From the NCBI GenBank assembly GCA_963844405.1, contig CAWJNZ010000012.1, forward strand, positions 1 to 64,000: 64,000 bases of DNA. The letters run 5' to 3'. Below are positions 43,264 to 51,145 of this stretch, piece after piece; position 1 is the stretch's first letter; the number at the start of each line of letters is the position of its first letter. The position numbers and the translations under genes are program-made. The DNA comes from DASSUW01 sp963844405. GTDB lineage: Bacteria > Actinomycetota > Thermoleophilia > Solirubrobacterales > Solirubrobacteraceae. Under the pieces are notes generated by a model, which did no database searches, was not told the DNA's origin, and worked only from the letters and a program-made list of their open reading frames with translations.

Positions 43264-44532
43264 CGATCGCTCGGGCGCTCGAGGTACGCCATCGTCCCGG
43301 GCAGCCGGTCTGCGCTCGCCGGGCATGTCGGCAAGCACCCAGAGGCCTGAGGCGGCAGTGAGCGCGGCCACGAGGCCGATCGCCCCGCCGTAGGTGAGCG
43401 CGTCGGCGGTCGCGCCGGCGATGACGGCGCCGAGTGCATAGCCGATGTCGCGCCAGAAGCGGTACACGCCGACCACGGGCGCGCGGGCGACAGGCGACAC
43501 GGCGTCGGAGATGGCGGCGATCAGCGTGGGGTAGACGAGCGCGGTGCCGACGCCGAGCAGCGCAGCGGTGGCGGCGGCGAGCGCGACGTCGCCGTCGCTG
43601 ACGGCGAGCAGCGCGAGCGCGAGTGCTTGGAGGAGCATGCCGGCGACGATCAGCGGCTTGCGGCCGACGCTGTCGGACCAGTGGCCGGTGGCGATCTGGC
43701 CGACGCTCCAGACGCCCGGGTAGATGGCGGCGACCATGCCGATCTCGGCGGCGCCTGCGCCGTGGGCGGCGAGGAAGAGCGGCACCAGTCCCCAGGCCAG
43801 CCCGTCGTTGAGGTTGTTCACGAGCCCCGCCTGGGAGCTGGAGCGCAGCGCGGGCACGCGGTAGCTGGCGCGGGCAAAGGCCTCGCGCAAGGTCGGCGGC
43901 GGCTCGTCGTCGTGGTGGCGCGCCTGCTCGAGCGCGACGTGGGCGGCGGTGTCGCGCACGAAGAGGACGGAGATGAGGAAGCCCGAGATGGCGATGACGG
44001 CGCCGACGACGACGAGCACGTCGCGGGCCGCGAACTCGGCGGCGAGCCAGCCGGTCAGTCCCGCGGTGAGGGCGACGCCGCCGTAGCCGGCCGCTTCGTT
44101 GAGGCCGAGGGCCAGGCCGCGCCGGCGGGGGCCGACGAGGTCGATCTTCATCACGACGGTCATGGACCAGGCCAGGCCCTGGTTGATGCCGAGCAGCACG
44201 TTGGCGGCCACGATCCATTCCCAGCTGGGCGCCACGGCGATCAGGACCGGGACCGGGAGGGCGAGAGCCCAGCCGGCGATCAGCAGCCGCCGCCGGCCGG
44301 CACGCTCGGCGAGGGCCCCGGCGCCGAGATTGGTGAATGCCTTGGCCAGTCCGAAGGCGACGATGAACGCGAGGACGGCGGCGCTCGAGGTGAGGGCGAA
44401 CTCCTCCCGTCCGACGAGCGGCAGAGTCGAGCGCTCGAGCCCGACCATGGCGCCGACGAAGGCGTTGACGGCAACCAGTAGCGCGAACTGCGCGCGGTTC
44501 TCGCGCAGCCCGAGCTGCACGCGCTCGCTCAC
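43246..44532 (-). CDS. MFS transporter linked to persulfide-dioxygenase-like gene
   Basis: A 428-residue, 12-helix MFS protein: NAFVGAMVGLERSTLPLVG in the first helix, LAERAGRRRLLIAGWALALP (motif A), GLALGLNEAAGYGGVALTAG and WSDSVGRKPLIVAGMLLQ in the second half. GTG 44532 overlaps the stop of the MBL gene (GTGA). Such MFS proteins often sit beside rhodanese/MBL sulfur genes; transported compound unknown. Confidence 0.85.
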   Translation of the reverse strand: MSERVQLGLRENRAQFALLVAVNAFVGAMVGLERSTLPLVGREEFALTSSAAVLAFIVAFGLAKAFTNLGAGALAERAGRRRLLIAGWALALPVPVLIAVAPSWEWIVAANVLLGINQGLAWSMTVVMKIDLVGPRRRGLALGLNEAAGYGGVALTAGLTGWLAAEFAARDVLVVVGAVIAISGFLISVLFVRDTAAHVALEQARHHDDEPPPTLREAFARASYRVPALRSSSQAGLVNNLNDGLAWGLVPLFLAAHGAGAAEIGMVAAIYPGVWSVGQIATGHWSDSVGRKPLIVAGMLLQALALALLAVSDGDVALAAATAALLGVGTALVYPTLIAAISDAVSPVARAPVVGVYRFWRDIGYALGAVIAGATADALTYGGAIGLVAALTAASGLWVLADMPGERRPAARDDGVPRAPERSSSRIW

Positions 44533-45293
44533 GTGCTGGGCACGAGCGGGCAGCCGGAGCGGTTGGCGGCGACGATCGCGGCCTGGTCGGCCGGCGCCGG
44601 CGGGAGGCCCTTGAGCAGCGCCTCGACGAAGGCGTCCTCGGAGTCGAACTGCAGCGCGCGGTTGTGGCGCCGCTCGAAGCCGATCGTGGAGAGGGGAGTA
44701 GCCGACAGGCCGCGTCCGCACACCGAGCCCGAGGAGTGGGCGGGGAAGAGCGCGAGGTGATCGGGCAGGGTCAGCAGCCGCTCGGTCAGCGAGCGGTAGA
44801 GCGTCCGCGCCAGCTCCTCGACGCTGTGGTCGCCGTGGGCGTGCAGATCGGGCCGCCCGGCGTCGCCCACCAGCAGGGCGTCGCCGGTCAGGACCAGCCA
44901 TGGCTCGTCGGCGCGGCGGTGGTCCGTCACCACGTAAGCGTGGTGGGCGAGCGCGTGGCCCGGCGTGGCCAGGGCCTCGATCTCCGTGTTGCCGAGGCGA
45001 ACACGCTCGCCGTCGTCGAGCGCATGGTGGTCGAAGTCGACGCCGGCGCCCGCCGGGAGATATGCCGTCGCGCCGGTGCGCCGTACCAGGTCGGGAAGGC
45101 CGGAGACGTGATCGGCTTGGACGTGGGTCTCGAGGACGGCGACGATCGGGACGCCCTGCGCCTCGGCGATTGCCATGTACTCGTCGACGAGGTCGACGTG
45201 CGGGTCGACGACCGCGAATTGCCCATACGTGGCGCAGCCGAACAGGTACGAGGCGCAAGCCGTGTCGTCGTTGAGCAGTTGGCGGAAGAACAC
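44529..45293 (-). CDS. MBL-fold persulfide-dioxygenase-like protein
   Basis: A 254-residue protein of the ETHE1/BigR-associated Blh group. FGCATYGQFAVVDPHVDLVD N-terminus, metal motif THVQADHVSG, ATPGHALAHHAYV and LTGDALLVGDAGRPDL. The second His of the usual HxHxDH is Gln; in mononuclear-iron ETHE1 enzymes that residue is not an iron ligand, so activity may be retained. GTG 45293 has GGAG at good spacing. Divergent from an ArsR-rhodanese regulator and coupled to an MFS gene, so a role in reactive-sulfur detoxification is likely. Confidence 0.85.
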   Translation of the reverse strand: MFFRQLLNDDTACASYLFGCATYGQFAVVDPHVDLVDEYMAIAEAQGVPIVAVLETHVQADHVSGLPDLVRRTGATAYLPAGAGVDFDHHALDDGERVRLGNTEIEALATPGHALAHHAYVVTDHRRADEPWLVLTGDALLVGDAGRPDLHAHGDHSVEELARTLYRSLTERLLTLPDHLALFPAHSSGSVCGRGLSATPLSTIGFERRHNRALQFDSEDAFVEALLKGLPPAPADQAAIVAANRSGCPLVPST

Positions 45294-45320
45294 GTCGTCT
45301 CCTGTCGTCAGGCGGCTACG

Positions 45321-45337
45321 CTTGACAAGTTATCAAG
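45321..45337. promoter_or_regulatory. operator-like palindrome in divergent sulfur promoter
   Basis: CTTGACAAGTTATCAAG is an imperfect 17-bp palindrome (7 of 8 pairs). It overlaps a -35-like TTGACA (45322-45327), and a -10-like TTGAAT follows at 45345-45350, 17 bp away, for the ArsR-rhodanese gene. Repression by that protein of both directions is plausible. Confidence 0.5.
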
Positions 45338-45358
45338 CGATCGATTGAATAGCAACGG

Positions 45359-46021
45359 ATGAGCTCCCGCGCAGCGAAGGACGGCCTGTTCGAGGCGATC
45401 GCGCTGATGGGCAAGGCGTTCGCGAGCCCGGTGCGGCTGGAACTGCTCGACCTGCTGGCGCAGGCGCCGCGCAGCGTCGAGGAGCTCGCGCGGCTGAGCG
45501 GGCAGTCGACGGCCAACACTTCGCAGCACCTGCAGGCGCTGCGCGCCGCCGGCATGGTCACGCGCGCGCGAGAGGGCACCCGCGTGCGCTACGCCCTCGC
45601 CGGCGACGAGGCGCTCCAGCTGTGGCTCGCGCTGCGCGACGCGTCGGCGGCGCGCCTGGCCGAGGTCGAGCGCGCCGGCCGCGAGTACCTGGGCGAGGAC
45701 GTCGACACGATCGGACGCGAGGACCTGTTGGAGCGGCTCGCCCGCGGCGACGTCGTGCTCGTCGACGTCCGGCCCGAAGCCGAGTACGAGGCCGGGCACA
45801 TCGAGGGCGCCAGGTCGATCCCGCTGGAGGAGCTCGAGCGCCGGCTGACGGAGCTGCCGGCCGACGCCGACGTCGTGGCGTACTGCCGCGGTCCATTCTG
45901 CGCGTACGCCCACGAGGCGGTCCGCCGGCTGGACGCCGCTGGTCGGTCCGCCCGCAGGCTCGAGGTCGGCTGGCCGGAGTGGCGGCTGGCGAGCCGGTCC
46001 TCAGCAACCAGAGCAGCATGA
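45359..46021 (+). CDS. ArsR-family regulator with C-terminal rhodanese domain
   Basis: A 220-residue fusion. Winged helix about 10-95 (FASPVRLELLDLLAQAPRS; STANTSQHLQALRAAGMVT; GTRVRYAL) and rhodanese about 115-215 (VVLVDVRPEAEYEAGHIEGA; catalytic Cys loop YCRGPFCAYA). A natural sensor of sulfane sulfur species. The ATG at 45359 lies close behind the promoter-like sequence, leaving a very short leader. Divergent from the persulfide-dioxygenase-like gene, its likely target. Confidence 0.92.
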   Translation: MSSRAAKDGLFEAIALMGKAFASPVRLELLDLLAQAPRSVEELARLSGQSTANTSQHLQALRAAGMVTRAREGTRVRYALAGDEALQLWLALRDASAARLAEVERAGREYLGEDVDTIGREDLLERLARGDVVLVDVRPEAEYEAGHIEGARSIPLEELERRLTELPADADVVAYCRGPFCAYAHEAVRRLDAAGRSARRLEVGWPEWRLASRSSATRAA

Positions 46022-46210
46022 GGAGGACGTAGAGATGCGCGCCATCGGACTGCCCGTGGGGCCATCACCTCACTGCGGACGGGACACCGTCGCCCCCGAG
46101 CCCGCCGGCTGGAGGGTCGGGTCGGACGTTCGCCATCGGCCCGTCCTGGATGCGCCCGACCCGCGCGTCCTCGGCCGCGCAGCTCTTGGCGGGGCTTGAC
46201 AAGCGTTCGC

Positions 46211-46226
46211 GTAAGTGGAAACTTAC
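46211..46226. promoter_or_regulatory. putative operator of ArsR-SRPBCC pair
   Basis: GTAAGT and ACTTAC form a perfect 6-bp inverted repeat around GGAA, 5 bases before the ArsR GTG. A TTGACA lies at 46196-46201. The 46022-46195 stretch upstream shows no gene. Confidence 0.55.
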
Positions 46227-46231
46227 CGTCA

Positions 46232-46552
46232 GTGCCGACTTACCAAGCCGATGTCTGGACCGCGCTCGGCGACCCGACGCGGCGGGCGATCTTCGAGCGC
46301 CTCGTCGAGCGTCCCCAGGCCGTGGTCGAGCTGGCCGGTGAGTTCCCGGTCAGCCGCCCGGCGGTCTCGCAGCACCTGAAGGTGCTCAAGGATGCGCGGC
46401 TGGTCATCGACCGGCCGGCGGGCAACCGGCGCATCTACCAGGTTGATCCCACCGGACTTGACACCCTGCGCGCTGACCTCGAGCGGTTCTGGGGACAGGC
46501 GCTGGCCAATTACAAGGCTGTGGTGGAGCAACGAACCGAGGAGCAGTCATGA
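46232..46552 (+). CDS. ArsR-family HTH regulator
   Basis: A 106-residue winged helix: VWTALGDPTRRAIFERLVER, the recognition helix VSRPAVSQHLKVLKDARLV, and the wing GNRRIYQVDP. GTG 46232 is chosen because the upstream in-frame sequence is the operator. The stop overlaps the SRPBCC start (ATGA). Probably autoregulatory. Confidence 0.88.
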   Translation: MPTYQADVWTALGDPTRRAIFERLVERPQAVVELAGEFPVSRPAVSQHLKVLKDARLVIDRPAGNRRIYQVDPTGLDTLRADLERFWGQALANYKAVVEQRTEEQS

Positions 46553-47040
46553 GCACGCAGGCAGAGCAGACGGCGATCCGCACGTCGATCACCGTCGAGG
46601 CCCCGATCGAGCGCGCCTTCGCCGTGTTCGTCGAGGACTTCGACCGCGTCAAGCCGCGCGAGCACAACATGCTCGGCGCCGACATCGCCGAGACGGTGTT
46701 CGAGCCGCGAGCCGGCGGCCATATCTACGACCGCGGAGTCGACGGCAGCGAGTGCCGCTGGGCCCGCGTGCTCGCCTACGAGCCTCCGGACCGGGTGGTC
46801 TTCACCTGGGACATCAGCCCCCACTGGCGGCTGGAGGACGATCCGGAGCGGGCGAGCGAAGTGGAGGTGCGATTCGTTGCGGAGACGCCCGAGCGCACGC
46901 GGGTCGAGCTCGAGCACCGCCATCTCGACCGTCACGGCGAGGGCTGGGAGGGCCTGCGCGCCGGCGTCGAGTCGCCCGACGGCTGGCCGCTCTACCTCAA
47001 TCGCTACGCCGACGTCGTCTCCGGCTCACTACAGCGCTGA
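46549..47040 (+). CDS. SRPBCC (AHSA1-like) protein
   Basis: A 163-residue START-fold protein: TSITVEAPIERAFAVFVEDF, PRAGGHIYDRG-like RAGGHIYDRGVDGSECRWA, RVVFTWDISPHWRLEDDPE and GWPLYLNRYADVV at the end. Intact counterpart of the frameshifted SRPBCC at 31.6-32.1 kb, but with regulator first. Ligand unknown. Confidence 0.88.
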   Translation: MSTQAEQTAIRTSITVEAPIERAFAVFVEDFDRVKPREHNMLGADIAETVFEPRAGGHIYDRGVDGSECRWARVLAYEPPDRVVFTWDISPHWRLEDDPERASEVEVRFVAETPERTRVELEHRHLDRHGEGWEGLRAGVESPDGWPLYLNRYADVVSGSLQR

Positions 47041-47180
47041 GCGTAGTGGCAGGGGCGGCGGTGAGGCCCCGAGATGACTGGCCCTCGCCCGCAGTCCAGC
47101 GGCAGGACTTACATAGCAAGCCCGGGCACCTGACGATCCCGTTGCCGGGGCTCCGACCCTGCGCTTCGGACCGAGTGGCC

Positions 47181-47233
47181 GGAGCCCGCCGGTCGGCGGC
47201 ATGGTGTGACGAGTGGTCAGGCCGGCGGGCTCC
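47181..47233. repeat. 12-bp inverted repeat downstream of SRPBCC gene
   Basis: Arms 47181-47192 and 47222-47233 are perfectly complementary with a 29-base spacer. Possibly a terminator for the ArsR-SRPBCC pair. The remaining 47041-47327 sequence is lower in GC than its surroundings and has no clear gene. Confidence 0.4.
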
Positions 47234-47327
47234 AATTCGGGCTCCAAAGTGAGGGCCAGTGGACACAACTGACGACGACTCAAACCTTGCTGCAGAGCCA
47301 AATGAGGCGCCTACGCAACCAGATTTG

Positions 47328-47348
47328 CCGGGTTGTGGTCCCGGCGGT
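47328..47348 (+). repeat. 21-bp copy of the tRNA-His anticodon arm
   Basis: Identical over 21 bases to 23506-23526, the anticodon stem-loop and two further bases of tRNA-His, in the same orientation. The 5' half of the tRNA is absent here, and the 3' half is replaced by IS21-like sequence 14 bases later. Looks like an attachment-site remnant or displaced tRNA 3' portion. Confidence 0.65.
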
Positions 47349-47354
47349 GTCGGC

Positions 47355-47704
47355 GCCGCGTGAAAACTGACCCCCTCCGCCGCGCGAAAACTGACCCCCC
47401 TCGGGCGGTCGGCGGAGACGTCCGGGGTGATCCCGAGCCTCGTCGTCGACAACGATGGCGACGAAGACGGTCCGCTGGAAGGTTCGTGCCGGCGGCGCGA
47501 ACAACGACCGGACCTCGCGCAAGTAGTCATCGACGACCGTCTTGTCGAGAACACCAGCACGCCCGCGCCCGCGCGCGAGTAGCCCAAACACGCGACAACG
47601 ACCCAGCCGCGGCGCGTCTGGCCATGCCCGACCGGCACCTCCGCGCGCGGCCGCCAGACATCGAACTGAACGATCTCGCCCGGCCGATAAATAACTCCGT
47701 GCAA
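47355..47704 (-). mobile_element. IS21-family remnant (istA fragments and terminal repeats)
   Basis: Two copies of GAAAACTGACCCCC at 47362-47375 and 47386-47399 (24-bp period) resemble the repeated ends of IS21 elements. On the minus strand, 47704-47540 encodes VIYRPGEIVQFDVWRP and VPVGHGQTRRGWVVVACLGY, the start of the IstA catalytic domain; about 47545-47470 in another frame encodes VDDYLREVRSLFAPPARTFQ, which in IstA normally precedes it. So the order is rearranged, both pieces are truncated, and no IstB is present. Confidence 0.7.
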
Positions 47705-47722
47705 GCGGCCAATCGGTCGCCC

Positions 47723-48003
47723 GCGGGAGTCGGCTCAGCAGCCGACGGGATCCAATTCAAGTTCTGAACAGGGGGCTGGCGAGGGGTCTGACGACGCCCT
47801 ACCACGACCACGGCTGCTCGGCGACGAGCCGAGCTCTTCCAAGCCTTCCACCGCCGACTCACCCGATTGGTCCAGCGGCTCGTCAGCACGTCACCGGACA
47901 TCGTCGACGACGCGTGCAACTTCGCCTGGACGGAGTTCCTTCGATGCCAGCCGGACCGGGATCGCAACTGGCGCTCGTGGCTGGTCACGACGGCTCAACA
48001 TGA
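47723..48003 (+). repeat. direct repeat, copy 2 (sigma-factor leader and gene start)
   Basis: Counterpart of 23582-23863, same orientation. The hairpin (47729-47746) and the GGGATCCAATTCAAGTTC block are conserved before the sigma-like coding sequence. In this copy it starts 18 bp after the IS21 remnant. Confidence 0.8.
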
Positions 48004-48112
48004 GGCCTGGCGGCTGCACGCCAAGGAGTCGGTGCACACAGGCCTAGCAGCCTCGCCGCCAGCCGCCGCGGCGGCGACGCGGAGTTGCTGGAGACTGCGA
48101 ACGAGTACTTGA
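47822..48112 (+). pseudogene. sigma-70 region-2-like gene, truncated, copy 2
   Basis: One open frame reads ELFQAFHRRLTRLVQRLVST, SPDIVDDACNFAWTEFLRCQ, DRNWRSWLVTTAQHEAWRLH, then loses similarity after SVHTGLAA and stops near 48112. Region 2 is intact but region 4 is missing, so it is a truncated sigma-factor gene; no clear start codon or ribosome-binding site is seen. The following 48113-48305 shows no gene. Confidence 0.5.
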
Positions 48113-48305
48113 CGGTAATCGTGACTCGCCCCTGCCCCGCGATCGCGGGGCGAGGATCATCCCGCGGGGCGGGGAGCAGTCATGGTTCTCCCAGATCCGT
48201 GCTGACGTGGGTCCGTTCAGACCGCGCCCGAGCTGCGCATGCGGGATGCTTCATTGGGCAGACGCCCGGCGTCCGATGGCGACGTCGCCGACAGAGGAGC
48301 CGCTC

Positions 48306-49463
48306 ATGGACACCCGCCACGAGGAACCCCGCAACCTCGCCGAGGAGCTCGACCTGCCCGAGCAGCTCGACGACGACGAGGCCGCGGCCCCCGCCGGCGG
48401 TCCGCTGCGGTTCGCGCGCATGACCGGCTCGTCGATCGCTGGCCGTGACGCCGCCGCGTGGGTGACCGACTTCCTTAACGCCGCCTACTACCGGCGGCCG
48501 GTCGCCGAGCGCCAGGTCGACGATTTGCGGTTGGCGTTCTCGGTCCTGACGACGTACTGGTATCGCAAGGGGCGCGGTCGTCTGCGCATAACCGACCTGC
48601 CCGCCTTCCACGGCGCGTATGGCGCCCGTCGCTTCGACAAGACGGATGCGGGGCGGGGGCTCGTGAGCCGCGAGCAGCTCCTGCAGGGAACCACCGGCCT
48701 GATCGGCGACTGGTTCCCGGAGGCCTACCACGATGACGAGCGCCGTGGCTGGGGCATCGCGTTCCCGACCGCCGAGGAGAAGGCTTCCTACGACCCGGAG
48801 CGCCGGTTCAAGCTCGCGAAGCTCGGCGAGCTCACGCCGGAGCGGGCCCCGGCCGAACAGCAGGTCTGGCACACCTACCCGCCCGTGCGCATGCCGTCCG
48901 CCGAAGCGGTCATCGGCGCGCTGACCAAGCCCGAGACCTGGCCGGACTACGCCTCCGAGCTCGGCCGCTTCACGCCGCTCCGGGCCGGCGGCCTGTCCGA
49001 TCAGACGTTCGAGATCGAGGTCGCGGCCGGCACCGAGTCCGGCCGGCCGTTCTTCACCCGCGGCTACGTGACGATCACCAAGCTCGTAACCCCCGACGAT
49101 CCGGCCGCGCTGGCCGATTGGTTCGACAGGCTCGAAGACGGCCTGGACCGCTACGGCGACGACGAGCCGCGGGCGGTCCCGGAGGGCGCCACCCCGCTGG
49201 TCGGGTTTGACCTGACCACCCATCAGGGGCACTTCATGGGCTCAGGCCACAACCGGCTGCTGCTCTACGTCCAGGACGACCAGGCGTGGGTGCGGGCGGC
49301 CGGCACCTGGGATCCGATGGCCTGGCACGTCGACAAGGCATACGCGGTCGCCGGCCGCGATGCGCAGCACGCGTTCTGGGGGCAGGTCGTCTCCGGCGAG
49401 GACAGCCCCGAACGGGTCGAGCGGCTCTCGATGCTGCACCAGCTCGCGCTACGGATCGCCTGA
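48306..49463 (+). CDS. unknown 385-aa protein paired with an FAD oxidoreductase
   Basis: A soluble 385-residue protein. An acidic, Glu/Asp/Ala-rich N-terminus (1-40) is followed by a Tyr/Trp-rich part (WVTDFLNAAYYRRPVAERQV; WYRKGRGRLRITDLPAFHGA), then a region with MPSAEAVIGALTKPETWPDY and a C-terminal HFMGSGHNRLLLYVQDDQAW. No signal peptide, membrane helix or catalytic motif is evident. GAGGAG precedes ATG 48306, and the stop is 3 bp from the next start, so the two are co-translated. I do not recognise the family. Confidence 0.75.
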   Translation: MDTRHEEPRNLAEELDLPEQLDDDEAAAPAGGPLRFARMTGSSIAGRDAAAWVTDFLNAAYYRRPVAERQVDDLRLAFSVLTTYWYRKGRGRLRITDLPAFHGAYGARRFDKTDAGRGLVSREQLLQGTTGLIGDWFPEAYHDDERRGWGIAFPTAEEKASYDPERRFKLAKLGELTPERAPAEQQVWHTYPPVRMPSAEAVIGALTKPETWPDYASELGRFTPLRAGGLSDQTFEIEVAAGTESGRPFFTRGYVTITKLVTPDDPAALADWFDRLEDGLDRYGDDEPRAVPEGATPLVGFDLTTHQGHFMGSGHNRLLLYVQDDQAWVRAAGTWDPMAWHVDKAYAVAGRDAQHAFWGQVVSGEDSPERVERLSMLHQLALRIA

Positions 49464-49466
49464 ACC

Positions 49467-51017
49467 GTGATCGCGCACGCCGTGGTGATCGGCAGCGGAC
49501 CGAACGGGCTCGCTGCCGCCATCGCCCTCGCCCGCGCCGGCCGGGAGGTGACCGTCCTGGAAGCCGCCGACACGCCGGGAGGGGCGGTCCGCACCCAGGA
49601 GCTGACCCTGCCCGGGTTTCGTCACGACACGTTCTCCTCCGTGTACCCGGCCACCGCCGCCTCCCCGGTGATCGCGGGCATGCCGCTGGCGCGGTTCGGC
49701 CTGGAGTGGGTGCACCCGCAGGCCTGCTCCGCGCATCCGCTTCCCGACGGCCGCGCGCTCGCGCTCTACCGCGACCTGGACACGACCGCCGCCGAGCTCG
49801 ACGCCGCCCACCCGGGTGACGGGGACGCGTGGCGGGCGTTCGTGAGCCCGCTGCTGGACTCCTTCGACGCGGTCCGCGCCACCATGCTGTCCGGGTTCCC
49901 GCCGTTGGCCGGGCCTGTGAAGCTGCTGAGGAGTGCCGGCCCGATGGGTCTGGCGCGCTTCGCGGCGCTGCTGCCTGACTCGGCGGCCCGGCTCGGACGG
50001 CGGCTGTTCGCCAGCCCCGACGCGCGCGCGTGGCTCTACGGCGCCGCCGGTCACGGAGACGTGCCGCCCACGGGGCCGGGGTCGGCGATCGCCGTCGCCT
50101 ACCTGAACCTGCTCGGGCACGCGGTCGGCTGGCCGAGCCCGCGCGGCGGCGCACAGGCCCTGACTGACGCGCTGGTCGGCTACCTGGTCGAGCTCGGCGG
50201 CCGCGTCCGCACCGGTGCGCTGGTCACCGGCGTGGAGGCCGCGCACGACCGGGTCACCGGCGTGCGCCTGGCCGACGGCGAGCTGGTCGCGGCCGACAGG
50301 GTGATCGCCGACGTGATGCCGCACGCGCTGCTTCAGCTCGCCGGTGAGCACCTGGGAAGCGTGTACCGGCGGCTGCTGGGCCGCTACACGTACGGGCCGG
50401 CGACCGTGAAGGTCGACTGGGCGCTCGACGGTCAGATTCCGTGGATGGCCGAGGCAGTGCGCGGCGCCGGGACGGTGCATGTCGGTGGCGGGGAAGCCGA
50501 GCTCGTCGCCACGCTCGCCGCGTCGGTGCGGGGCCTGCCCGAGCGGCCGTTTCTGCTGCTCGGGCAGCAGACGGTCGCGGACCCGTCGCGCGCGCCGGAG
50601 GGCGGGCACACCGCCTGGGCGTACACGCACGGCCCCCGGGAGGGTGTCGACTGGGCGGTCGAGCTCGACCGGCACGTTGAGCGCATGGAGGCGCAGGTGG
50701 AGCGGTACGCGCCCGGGTTCCGTGACCGGATCCTTGCCCGGCACGTGCTCGGACCGGCCGGGCTGGAGGAGCGCAACGCGAACCTGGTCGGTGGTGATGT
50801 GGGTGGTGGCACCTACCGGCTCGACCAGGTGATCTTCCGTCCGGCCCCGTCGCTGTCGCCGTACCGGACGCCGCTGCGCGGCCTGTACCTGGGCTCAAGC
50901 GCGACGTTCCCGGGCGGGGCGGTACACGGTGTGTGCGGTGACGCCGCCGCCAACGCCGCGCTGGCGGATGAGAGCGCGTGGCGGCGCACGCTCCGCGCGC
51001 CGAGGCCGGGCCGCTAA
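49467..51017 (+). CDS. FAD-dependent oxidoreductase, phytoene-desaturase/amine-oxidase-like
   Basis: A 516-residue flavoprotein. N-terminal dinucleotide-binding VIGSGPNGLAAAIALARAGR with the acidic end TVLEAADTPGGAVRT, a middle containing YGAAGHGDVPPTGPGSA and GGAQALTDALVGYLVELGGR, and the C-terminal FAD motif LYLGSSATFPGGAVHGVCGD. Resembles CrtI-like desaturases/isomerases, but no carotenoid genes are nearby, so substrate is unknown. GTG 49467 follows the upstream stop by 3 bp. Confidence 0.85.
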   Translation: MIAHAVVIGSGPNGLAAAIALARAGREVTVLEAADTPGGAVRTQELTLPGFRHDTFSSVYPATAASPVIAGMPLARFGLEWVHPQACSAHPLPDGRALALYRDLDTTAAELDAAHPGDGDAWRAFVSPLLDSFDAVRATMLSGFPPLAGPVKLLRSAGPMGLARFAALLPDSAARLGRRLFASPDARAWLYGAAGHGDVPPTGPGSAIAVAYLNLLGHAVGWPSPRGGAQALTDALVGYLVELGGRVRTGALVTGVEAAHDRVTGVRLADGELVAADRVIADVMPHALLQLAGEHLGSVYRRLLGRYTYGPATVKVDWALDGQIPWMAEAVRGAGTVHVGGGEAELVATLAASVRGLPERPFLLLGQQTVADPSRAPEGGHTAWAYTHGPREGVDWAVELDRHVERMEAQVERYAPGFRDRILARHVLGPAGLEERNANLVGGDVGGGTYRLDQVIFRPAPSLSPYRTPLRGLYLGSSATFPGGAVHGVCGDAAANAALADESAWRRTLRAPRPGR

Positions 51018-51145
51018 GCAACTCGGACCGGCTCAGCAGCCGCGTGCGCCGCGCACGAGGACGTGTAAGGCAAGCCGACGTCGTGCAGTGGGCCGGGGGC
51101 GGGAGCTGTGCAATGGGGCTCGTCGCGCGGCGATAGTGTCGGGTC

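Noticed and set aside
47259..47366. 35-codon plus-strand frame spanning the tRNA-His fragment
   Set aside because: Third-position bias is weak and the frame runs through the tRNA copy; no support beyond being open.
47362..47399. Two short direct repeats considered as a CRISPR or iteron array
   Set aside because: Only two units with a 10-bp gap; they match IS21-type terminal repeats and flank istA fragments.
49467..51017. Carotenoid desaturase call for the FAD oxidoreductase
   Set aside because: FAD motifs fit, but no carotenoid genes are nearby and the family includes many other enzymes, so only the broad class is given.
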